Shown: piece after piece, positions 34,769 through 41,734 of the stretch
Position numbering within the stretch: the first letter of the stretch is position 1
Layout of the letters: each line of letters opens with the position of its first letter
Source: Candidatus Planktophila sp.
GTDB taxonomy: Bacteria; Actinomycetota; Actinomycetes; Nanopelagicales; Nanopelagicaceae
Direction of reading: 5' to 3'
DNA: 64,000 nt
Assembly (NCBI GenBank): GCA_017858325.1
Contig: JAFMBT010000001.1
Span: 117,137-181,136, forward strand
Notes under the pieces: model-generated
Database searches by the model: none
What the model saw: the letters and a program-made list of their open reading frames with translations, nothing else
What the model was told of the DNA's origin: nothing
Position numbers and translations under genes: made by a program

Positions 34769-35251
34769 ATGGTCGCCCGCGATGGAGATGGATGGATTCA
34801 ATGTCGATGTGGCGGCAAGCATTGGGGCAAATTTGGCGCGGCGGGAATACTGATATTTCGAGAAGGTAACAAGGGCGAACGTGAAATCTTTCTGCAGCAT
34901 CGCGCGCCATGGGTACATAACGGAGATACATGGGGTATCCCTGGTGGCGCACGTGATTCACATGAAAGCATCACTGAAGCGGCGATGCGTGAAGCTCATG
35001 AAGAGACTGGTATTAATTGCGCACATTTGACGCCGCTATCACTTTTTACTGATGATCACGGTGATTGGAGATACGACACCGTAATCGCTTCGGCTCATTC
35101 AGAGATTTCTGCAGATTCACCCAATGATGAAAGTCAAGAGATGCGCTGGGTTGCACTCAGTGAAGTAACTATGCTGGATCTGCATCCGAGCTTTTTACAG
35201 ACATGGTTTGAGCTACGCCAACTTCTCGATGATGTGATCACACCAACCTAA
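34769..35251 (+). CDS. NUDIX hydrolase
   Basis: Hydrolase of nucleoside diphosphates linked to another group, 160 residues. The Nudix box reads GGARDSHESITEAAMREAHEETGI (residues about 59-82), with the REAHEE metal-binding core and the expected Gly-x5-Glu-x7-REUxEE pattern preserved. N-terminal residues contain two Cys (CRCGGKHWG) in a short motif. The substrate cannot be read from the sequence; MutT-like 8-oxo-dGTPase or ADP-ribose hydrolase are options. The start lacks a ribosome-binding site; CAATCT six bases before the ATG may be a leaderless -10. Confidence 0.88.
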   Translation: MVARDGDGWIQCRCGGKHWGKFGAAGILIFREGNKGEREIFLQHRAPWVHNGDTWGIPGGARDSHESITEAAMREAHEETGINCAHLTPLSLFTDDHGDWRYDTVIASAHSEISADSPNDESQEMRWVALSEVTMLDLHPSFLQTWFELRQLLDDVITPT

Positions 35252-35258
35252 ATCTGAA

Positions 35259-37262
35259 TCAGCAAAAAGTATCGCGTAGGCGGTTAAGTGAGTCACAGAC
35301 CACAGATTTATCCGAGGTGCGCCATAGAGGCGGCATGGAATTCAAGAGCACACTGCCATATCGCTTGGTAACAATTCGAGAGTCCAGGATTGCAACAATC
35401 CCGCGATCATCAACGCTACGAATCAGACGTCCCGTACCTTGCGCCAATAACAAGGCAGCCCGTGGCATAGAGACCTGCATAAAGCCGCTGCCACCTGCTG
35501 CATCTGCTTGTGATGATCTAGCAGCCATCACCGGTTCGTCAGGGCGTGGAAATGGAATTCGATCGATAGCAACAAGAATGCATGAGTTACCTGGCACATC
35601 AACGCCCTGCCAGAGCGACATTGTTCCGAGCAAAATAGATGTCTCATCTTTTGCAAATCGTTCAACGAGCGGTCCCACAGCATCACCGCGTTTTTGGGTA
35701 ATGATCGTAATCGGTAGCTCTTTCAATACATCGCGCAGGTGCGCATCCGCAGCCTCGACTCCGCGCCACGAGCTAAAGAGAGCTAATGTGCGACCACCTG
35801 CTGCGTCGATAAGTTCACCGAGTTCTGTAAGTACCTCTTTGCTTGGACCATCACGCCCTGGTTCAGGAAGATGTTTGGGAAGATAGAGAACGCCTTGGGC
35901 GGCAAAATCAAAGGGTGAACCAACATCAAGGGTTTGATAGTTTGAGGGAGCGATTTCGCCTTCAGATTTATCAACCTCATCTTCACTGGTGGCACCTTGT
36001 GTGAGAAAACCAAGGGAGCGTGCCATCGCATCAAAGCCACTGCCCACTGTCAGAGTTGCAGATGTGGCAATAACTGGGGTCTTAGTCAGTAAATTCTCAC
36101 GCAATACTTGTGAGACTGATAGCGGTGCTAGATATAACGATGAGAAAGTTGGTTCATACCAGAGCACATGAGAGGTACCCATCTTCAATAATTTACCCAC
36201 TGTTGTTGTAATTTCATTAACTGCGCCTTTGACTCGAGCTCGTTCTGCATTTGAATCTGGATCGATAATCTCTTCATCGGCGCGAAGTGCTTCAATAATC
36301 GCAGCACCTGCTTCTCGCACCTTTCGTACGGGAGATTCAAGAATGCTCGGGATTTCTTCCAGTCGACCAAGGGATGCAAAATTTCCCTTGACGCTATCGC
36401 CGTAATCAGCCATGGCATCGTGAAAATCATCGGCAGCCTTAGAAAATGCCTCACTGAGTTTGCCTGGCATATGTTTACGCGCCATTGCTGCTGCGCGTTG
36501 TACTCGCCCTGATGTCAGCTCTTCGGTTACTGCCTGCGTTGTTCGATCCATGAACTCATGCGCTTCATCTAAGATAACCGCATCGCGTTCAGGCAATATT
36601 GGATGTGAATCAACAATTTCAATAGCGAGCAAAGTGTGGTTTGTAACAACAACATCTGCCAGCTGGGCCTTCGCTTTTGCATTCACCGCAAAACATTGTG
36701 AACCGTAGGCGCAGGCATCTGCTCCGACACATTCGCGACCAGATGTTGAGTTAGCGAGCCAGACCCGCCGGTCGACATCAGGTGCGTCATCTCGATCACC
36801 CGATGCTCCTTTGGATTTTGCCCAAGCAATCAGGCGCTGCGCATCTTTTTCAAGGTATGAAGCTTCCAGGACAAGTTCGGTATCGGGGTCGACTTCTTCG
36901 CTATTCATCTTCTGCAGGCAGATGTAATTACCGACACCTTTATATATTGCAAAGGTCACTTCACGGCCAAGTTCTTTCTCGAGCGCCGGTACAACAGCAG
37001 GTAGATCGCGTTCGACAAGTTGACGTTGTAGAGCAAGAGTTGCAGTAGCAATTAAGACTTTGCGGCCATGGACAAGGGCGGGGATTAGGTATGCAAGAGA
37101 TTTACCGGTCCCGGTCCCGGCCTGCACCATGAGATGGTGGCGATCTGTCAGCGCACTTGAAACGGCTTCTGCCATTTCAATCTGGCCTTTCCGCGGTGCT
37201 CCCCCAATGGCTGCAACGGCTGCATCGAGTGCTGATCGCGTTTTCGCCGTGAGGTCACTCAT
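35259..37262 (-). CDS. dinG: DinG/XPD-type ATP-dependent DNA helicase
   Basis: Superfamily 2 5'-3' helicase of 667 residues. Walker A is QAGTGTGKSLAYL (near residues 47-59), motif II VILDEAHEF (near 230-238), and the C-terminal domain has LGTMSLWQGVDVPG and RLIRSVDDRG (motif VI). Four Cys that can hold a 4Fe-4S cluster lie in NYICLQ and in ECVGADACAYGSQCF (between about 110 and 185). This is the single-gene actinobacterial DinG without the N-terminal exonuclease domain. TAAGGT six bases before the ATG suggests a leaderless transcript. Confidence 0.93.
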   Translation of the reverse strand: MSDLTAKTRSALDAAVAAIGGAPRKGQIEMAEAVSSALTDRHHLMVQAGTGTGKSLAYLIPALVHGRKVLIATATLALQRQLVERDLPAVVPALEKELGREVTFAIYKGVGNYICLQKMNSEEVDPDTELVLEASYLEKDAQRLIAWAKSKGASGDRDDAPDVDRRVWLANSTSGRECVGADACAYGSQCFAVNAKAKAQLADVVVTNHTLLAIEIVDSHPILPERDAVILDEAHEFMDRTTQAVTEELTSGRVQRAAAMARKHMPGKLSEAFSKAADDFHDAMADYGDSVKGNFASLGRLEEIPSILESPVRKVREAGAAIIEALRADEEIIDPDSNAERARVKGAVNEITTTVGKLLKMGTSHVLWYEPTFSSLYLAPLSVSQVLRENLLTKTPVIATSATLTVGSGFDAMARSLGFLTQGATSEDEVDKSEGEIAPSNYQTLDVGSPFDFAAQGVLYLPKHLPEPGRDGPSKEVLTELGELIDAAGGRTLALFSSWRGVEAADAHLRDVLKELPITIITQKRGDAVGPLVERFAKDETSILLGTMSLWQGVDVPGNSCILVAIDRIPFPRPDEPVMAARSSQADAAGGSGFMQVSMPRAALLLAQGTGRLIRSVDDRGIVAILDSRIVTKRYGSVLLNSMPPLWRTSDKSVVCDSLNRLRDTFC

Positions 37263-37314
37263 GTTCGCACCTTAGCGAAGGTTGACGCGCTCAAGTGTGG
37301 AATGTGGGTAAAAA

Positions 37315-37326
37315 GTCCTATAGGAT
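37315..37326. promoter_or_regulatory. Putative operator, site A (12-bp palindrome)
   Basis: GTCCTATAGGAT matches the palindrome ATCCTATAGGAT at 11 of 12 positions and contains a perfect 10-bp palindrome TCCTATAGGA. It lies 34 bases before the start of the lactate dehydrogenase gene. The same motif precedes 48612 and 60951. TAGGAT within it could also be the -10 element, so binding of a repressor would block the promoter. Confidence 0.6.
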
Positions 37327-37359
37327 CTGCAAATTATCGCATCGAGTGGAGCGCAATTA

Positions 37360-38616
37360 ATGAAGAATGTGAAGCGCCAATTTCCCAAGATTGGTGAACT
37401 TGCTCCTCTGCTCCGCTTCACATTGCCGGGCCTACCTACTCGCAAGAATCGCTTGGCAAAGGCGCTCACAGTGTGGGATCTGCGCCTTATTGCAAAGCGA
37501 CGCACTCCGAAAGGCCCTTTTGATTACACAGATGGCAGCGCTGAATCTGAGGTAACGCTAGAACGTGCGCGGCGCTCATATCTCGATCTTGAATTTAGAC
37601 CAAATATTTTGCATGATGTAAAAAACGTTGACACCTCATGCGAGATTTTGGGTGAGAAGTTTGCGATGCCATTTGGAATCGCACCAACAGGTTTTACCCG
37701 CATGATGCATACAGAGGGTGAAATAGCTGGAGCGCGTGCCGCGGAGAAGTTTGGAATCCCATTTACTCTCTCAACCTTAGGCACCACAACTGTTGAAAGC
37801 GTTGTTAAGGCAGCACCCAACGGCGTTAATTGGTTCCAGCTGTACATGTGGAAAGATCGAGAAGCGAGCATGGCACTGGTCAAGCGCGCCCAAGATTCCG
37901 GCGTAAAGCACCTTATGCTCACCGTCGATGTTCCAGCAGCAGGTGCTCGTCTTCGTGATACTCGCAACGGCCTCACAGTTCCACCACGTTTAACCATTAA
38001 GACTTTACTCGATGCTGCTCCAAGACCTGAATGGTGGATTAATTTCTTAACCACGCCAGCAATCACATTTGCATCTATGTCTAACTGGGAAGGAACTGTT
38101 GGTGAACTGTTGGACTTCATGTTTGATCCAACAATGACTTTTGATGACCTTGAGTGGATTCGCGCGCAATGGGATGGAAAGCTTTCGATAAAAGGAATCC
38201 AGACGGTAGAAGATGCCAAGATTGCTGCCGAATACGGCGCTAACGCCATCATTCTTTCTAATCATGGTGGACGCCAACTCGATCGTGCACCGGTTCCTCT
38301 TCATATGCTCGCCGAAGTGAAGAAAGAGCTTAAGGACGATCTTGAGATTCATATTGATACCGGAATCATGCACGGCGCTGATGTCTTGGCAGCCTTAGCC
38401 CTCGGTGCTGATTTTGCCTATATTGGTCGTGCCTACCTGTATGGACTCATGGCAGGTGGACAGGAAGGCGTTGAGCGGACATTACAGATTATGCAGAGTG
38501 AAATGATTCGCACGATGAAGTTACTTGGCGTTAATTCTCTGAAAGAACTTGAACCAAAGCACGTACAACTCCTCCAGACTCATGCCGGCTTAGGCCGCCT
38601 ACCCGAAGGGAAATAA
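37360..38616 (+). CDS. lldD: FMN-dependent alpha-hydroxyacid dehydrogenase, probably L-lactate dehydrogenase
   Basis: Flavoprotein of the L-lactate dehydrogenase/glycolate oxidase family, 418 residues, oxidising an L-2-hydroxyacid to the 2-oxoacid. FMN and substrate motifs: MPFGIAPTGFTRMMH (near residues 105-119), WFQLYMWKDRE, LTVDVPAAGARLRD, and SIKGIQTVEDA with its FMN-binding Lys; the catalytic His lies in ILSNHGGRQLD (near 301-311). The neighbour FAH enzyme of the L-fucose route makes L-lactate and pyruvate, so L-lactate is the favoured substrate by context; glycolate or mandelate cannot be excluded. Preceded by operator candidate site A. Confidence 0.87.
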   Translation: MKNVKRQFPKIGELAPLLRFTLPGLPTRKNRLAKALTVWDLRLIAKRRTPKGPFDYTDGSAESEVTLERARRSYLDLEFRPNILHDVKNVDTSCEILGEKFAMPFGIAPTGFTRMMHTEGEIAGARAAEKFGIPFTLSTLGTTTVESVVKAAPNGVNWFQLYMWKDREASMALVKRAQDSGVKHLMLTVDVPAAGARLRDTRNGLTVPPRLTIKTLLDAAPRPEWWINFLTTPAITFASMSNWEGTVGELLDFMFDPTMTFDDLEWIRAQWDGKLSIKGIQTVEDAKIAAEYGANAIILSNHGGRQLDRAPVPLHMLAEVKKELKDDLEIHIDTGIMHGADVLAALALGADFAYIGRAYLYGLMAGGQEGVERTLQIMQSEMIRTMKLLGVNSLKELEPKHVQLLQTHAGLGRLPEGK

Positions 38617-38620
38617 GAAG

Positions 38621-39466
38621 ATGCGCATCGCTCGAATTGGTGAGGTCGGTAAAGAAAAACCTGCAGTTGTGTTGGGTGATGAGTACATCCTTGTTGACTC
38701 TTTGGTCTCTGATTGGTCACGCGCAACCCTTGAGGCAGGGGCTATGGAGAAGGTAGCGGCGGCAGATCTCGCATCACTTCCACGAGTTGCTAAGGGTTCA
38801 ACCCGCATTGGCTCCCCGATTAATCGCCCATCAAAGGTGATCTGCGTCGGTCTTAACTATTTAGCTCACATTAAAGAGACAAATTCTGAGACTCCAAAAG
38901 AGCCAGTGATCTTCATGAAGGCTCCTGACACAGTTGTTGGGCCAAATGATGACATTGTGATTCCTCCCAACAGCACAGCGACAGATTATGAAGTTGAACT
39001 CGCTATCGTTATTGGAAAACGTGCCCTCTATCTGAACTCACCAGAAGATTCAGCAAAGCACATCCTTGGCTACACAATTTCGCAAGATGTATCAGAGCGT
39101 TACTGGCAGTTGGAGCGATCCGGACAATGGGTAAAGGGAAAATCTTTCCCTACCTTTAATCCGCTTGGGCCAGAAATCGTGACTCCAGATGCGATTGATC
39201 CCAACAACTTGCGCCTCTGGTGCAGTGTCAATGGAGTTATGAAGCAAGATTCAAATACAGATGACCTACTCTTCGGACTCCATCACATTGTCTGGTACAT
39301 CAGCCAATTTATGGAGCTCTTTCCAGGGGACATCATTAACTCTGGAACACCATTTGGTGTCGGGCTAGGGTTTAAGCCACCTGTGTATCTAGCGATCGGC
39401 GATACCGTGAAGACTGGTATTGAAGGAATCGGCGAGATTACAAGTAATTGCGTCGCTTATAAATAA
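38621..39466 (+). CDS. FAH-family hydrolase, probable 2,4-didehydro-3-deoxy-L-fuconate hydrolase
   Basis: Metal-dependent C-C hydrolase of the fumarylacetoacetate hydrolase fold, 281 residues. The core starts at about residue 69 with VICVGLNYLAHIKET; metal ligands are expected in TDYEVELAIVIGK (two Glu) and in the QDVSERYWQLERSGQWVKGK segment (Asp, Gln), and GTPFGVGLGF closes the site. In the L-fucose and L-rhamnose diketo-hydrolase pathways, this type of enzyme splits the 2,4-diketo-3-deoxy acid to pyruvate and L-lactate. The adjacent lactate dehydrogenase and nearby FucD, SDR and mutarotase support that assignment. It starts 4 bases after the lldD stop. Confidence 0.84.
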   Translation: MRIARIGEVGKEKPAVVLGDEYILVDSLVSDWSRATLEAGAMEKVAAADLASLPRVAKGSTRIGSPINRPSKVICVGLNYLAHIKETNSETPKEPVIFMKAPDTVVGPNDDIVIPPNSTATDYEVELAIVIGKRALYLNSPEDSAKHILGYTISQDVSERYWQLERSGQWVKGKSFPTFNPLGPEIVTPDAIDPNNLRLWCSVNGVMKQDSNTDDLLFGLHHIVWYISQFMELFPGDIINSGTPFGVGLGFKPPVYLAIGDTVKTGIEGIGEITSNCVAYK

Positions 39467-39790
39467 TTAGTCGACGTGAAAGACTTCAGGAATTGACGCC
39501 CACCACTCTCCATCGGCGCGATCATTGACTGGACGTTGTAGTGGCCCACAGACATCCCACCATTCTTGTGTCTTTGGGTCTGCCGCCATCTTAGCCATAT
39601 CACTTTCATAGTCATCTCCTACATATTCAAAGTAAGAAAAAAGCAGCTCGCCATAACGGTAGATTGAGTAGTTGCGGATATTTACTTCAGCAATCTTGGC
39701 CAGTACATCAGGCCAGACGGCAGCATGTAACCGCTCGTACTCTTCACGATTTTCATAAGGCATTCCAATAACTGCTGCATACCGTTTCAT
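39467..39790 (-). CDS. L-rhamnose/L-fucose mutarotase (RhaM family)
   Basis: Small protein of 107 residues interconverting sugar anomers. RhaM-type features are the opening YAAVIGMPYENREEYERLHAAVWPDV (longer motif at residues 3-28), with the catalytic His in LHAAVWP, then YSIYRYGELLFSYFEY and WWDVCGPLQRP. The ATG at 39790 is chosen because AAAGGA lies 8 bases upstream; an ATG seven codons earlier lacks this. RhaM-like proteins may act on rhamnose or fucose, so I leave the symbol empty. It lies last in the ppdK-AKR-hydrolase-mutarotase unit and abuts the convergent FAH gene without a gap. Confidence 0.87.
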   Translation of the reverse strand: MKRYAAVIGMPYENREEYERLHAAVWPDVLAKIAEVNIRNYSIYRYGELLFSYFEYVGDDYESDMAKMAADPKTQEWWDVCGPLQRPVNDRADGEWWASIPEVFHVD

Positions 39791-39826
39791 AATCGATCCT
39801 TTCGTAGACATCTAGGGTTGAGGACA

Positions 39827-40765
39827 TTACTTTCCTACAATTTTGAGAATATTCTCTGCAAACCAATCTTGAATCGCAATTCCATCGTCAATTACTCGTC
39901 CCAGGCTAAAGAAGCCATGAATCATTCCCGGGCAATCTTTATAGAGAACTTTATTTCCAGCAGCTTTAAGTTTTTCATAGTATGCAATTCCATCTGGTCG
40001 CAAGACATCGTATTCGGCGGTGATCATGATGGTCGGTGGTAATCCTGCAAGGGATGGGGCAGAGTGAGGAGCGGCATAGGGATTAGCTCTATCCGCATCG
40101 CCATTGAGATACATCTCCCATAACCATTTCATGCGAGGTTGCGTGAGGCCATACCCCTCGGCATTTGGCACATCTGGGTTATCTACAAATTCAGGACCAT
40201 TACATGGATAGACCAGCCATTGATAGGCAAGCTTGATAACACCGCGATCGCGCGCAGCTAAGGCGACAGCGCACGCCAAATTTCCACCGGCGCTATCTCC
40301 ACCTACACCCAGTCGAGCAAGATCAATTCCTAAACGATCTGCATTTGCAACCGTCCACTCAAGCCCTTCATAGCAATCATTAAATGGAATAGGGAATTTG
40401 TGCTCTGGTGCTTTCTGATAATTAACTGAGACGATGATCGAGTTTGTCTTCTTTGCCATCGCAGCCAATTGAGCATGATATTTAGTGATGTAATTTAAAA
40501 CCCAGCCACCGCCGTGAAAGTAAACCAACCCTGCACGTTTTTCTTGGGACGCCGCCGATGGCGTGTAAATTGCAACCGCAACATCAGCAGTTGAACTTGT
40601 GAAGAACTCGATTCTGATATCAACACTTGGATCACTATCATTACTTACATTAGATAGATCATGCGAGTATTTACGCGCAACAGTTGGACCTGCAGTGATC
40701 ATGTCAGGGAGATTTGCAGCTGCCATCAAGTCAAGAAAGGCTGCTGCTTGCGGATGAAGTGTCAT
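39827..40765 (-). CDS. Alpha/beta hydrolase (hormone-sensitive lipase family)
   Basis: Esterase or lactonase of 312 residues. The HSL-type oxyanion motif is YFHGGGWVLN (near residues 78-87), nucleophile Ser in GVGGDSAGGNLA (near 153-164), and catalytic Asp and His in AEYDVLRPDG and PGMIHGFFSLG. No signal peptide, so intracellular. In the fucose pathway the lactone from the dehydrogenase needs hydrolysis; no classical lactonase is present in the window, so this enzyme is a candidate for that step, which is inference from linkage. On the minus strand TATAGT lies six bases before the ATG, hinting at an internal leaderless start of transcription. Confidence 0.83.
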   Translation of the reverse strand: MTLHPQAAAFLDLMAAANLPDMITAGPTVARKYSHDLSNVSNDSDPSVDIRIEFFTSSTADVAVAIYTPSAASQEKRAGLVYFHGGGWVLNYITKYHAQLAAMAKKTNSIIVSVNYQKAPEHKFPIPFNDCYEGLEWTVANADRLGIDLARLGVGGDSAGGNLACAVALAARDRGVIKLAYQWLVYPCNGPEFVDNPDVPNAEGYGLTQPRMKWLWEMYLNGDADRANPYAAPHSAPSLAGLPPTIMITAEYDVLRPDGIAYYEKLKAAGNKVLYKDCPGMIHGFFSLGRVIDDGIAIQDWFAENILKIVGK

Positions 40766-40783
40766 GAAAAAACTATAGGTGAA

Positions 40784-41734
40784 TCAGAGAACGCTTACAA
40801 GGTCATCCCAGACCTTGTTCTCTATGACATGGTTAAACTCTTTGATATTGACCGACACTTCTGCCCGCGTGCGACAGCCAACAAGGACTGACTTCACAGC
40901 TGGGTGACGGAGTGGGAATTGCAACGCCGCACTTGTGAGAGAGACCTGATGTCCTGCAAGTACTTCGCGAATCTTCTCCGCTTTTGCAATTAAAAGATCG
41001 CTGGCGGGCATGTAATCAAAAGTTGCACCTTTGACCGGATTTGCCAGGATACCTGAATTGAAAACTCCTGCTGCAATCACATCAACATTTCGATCAAGGG
41101 CTGTTGGTAGCAATTCTTTGAGGGCGCTTTGATCAAGAAGTGAGTAGCGCCCAGCAATTAAAACCATATCAAGATCAGTAGCTTTCATGACCCGTGTTGG
41201 AACTTCACATTGATTCATACCGATACCAATTGCCTTGATGATTCCTTCAGAGCGCATGCGCTCGAGCTCAGGAAATGCCTCAATAATGGCCTGCTCTTCG
41301 TGCGCATCAGGATCATGAATGAAAAGAATCTCTACGCTATCCATCCGCAGTCGAGTGAGTGAATCCTCGAGTGATTGACGCACACCCTTCGCGCTAAAGT
41401 CGAATTTTCTCTCAACAGTATTGTCGGCATCGATGAAATACTCATCGATATCTGTTGTTGATGGAACTAGTACGCGGCCTACCTTTGTCGAAAGTATGAA
41501 GGAAGATCGTGCGCGATCGGCCAGTGCCCTTCCTATTCGACGTTCGGCTCTTCCTTTACCGTAGTGCGGTGCGGTATCAACAAAATTGATTCCAGCATCC
41601 AGGGCGGTGATGAGAGTATCGGTACAATCCTGATCACTGACCGAGGTGTAGAGACCGCCAAAGGCTGCTGTGCCAAGTGAGAGACGGGAAATATGCAGAC
41701 CGGTGCGCAGTGCAACCTTGTCGTCATGTTTCAC
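40784..41734 (-). CDS. Aldo/keto reductase, probable L-fucose (D-threo-aldose) 1-dehydrogenase
   Basis: NAD(P)-dependent oxidoreductase of 316 residues with the AKR TIM-barrel. The catalytic tetrad is visible: Asp and Tyr in FVDTAPHYGKGRAE (near residues 51-64), Lys in ILSTKVGRVL, and His in LFIHDPDAHEE. The early segment GTAAFGGLY and the FDFSAKGVRQSLEDSLTRL segment resemble bacterial D-threo-aldose 1-dehydrogenases that oxidise L-fucose to fucono-lactone. That fits the neighbouring FucD, FAH hydrolase and mutarotase. It shares one base with the ppdK stop and ends 18 bases before the alpha/beta hydrolase start. Confidence 0.85.
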   Translation of the reverse strand: MKHDDKVALRTGLHISRLSLGTAAFGGLYTSVSDQDCTDTLITALDAGINFVDTAPHYGKGRAERRIGRALADRARSSFILSTKVGRVLVPSTTDIDEYFIDADNTVERKFDFSAKGVRQSLEDSLTRLRMDSVEILFIHDPDAHEEQAIIEAFPELERMRSEGIIKAIGIGMNQCEVPTRVMKATDLDMVLIAGRYSLLDQSALKELLPTALDRNVDVIAAGVFNSGILANPVKGATFDYMPASDLLIAKAEKIREVLAGHQVSLTSAALQFPLRHPAVKSVLVGCRTRAEVSVNIKEFNHVIENKVWDDLVSVL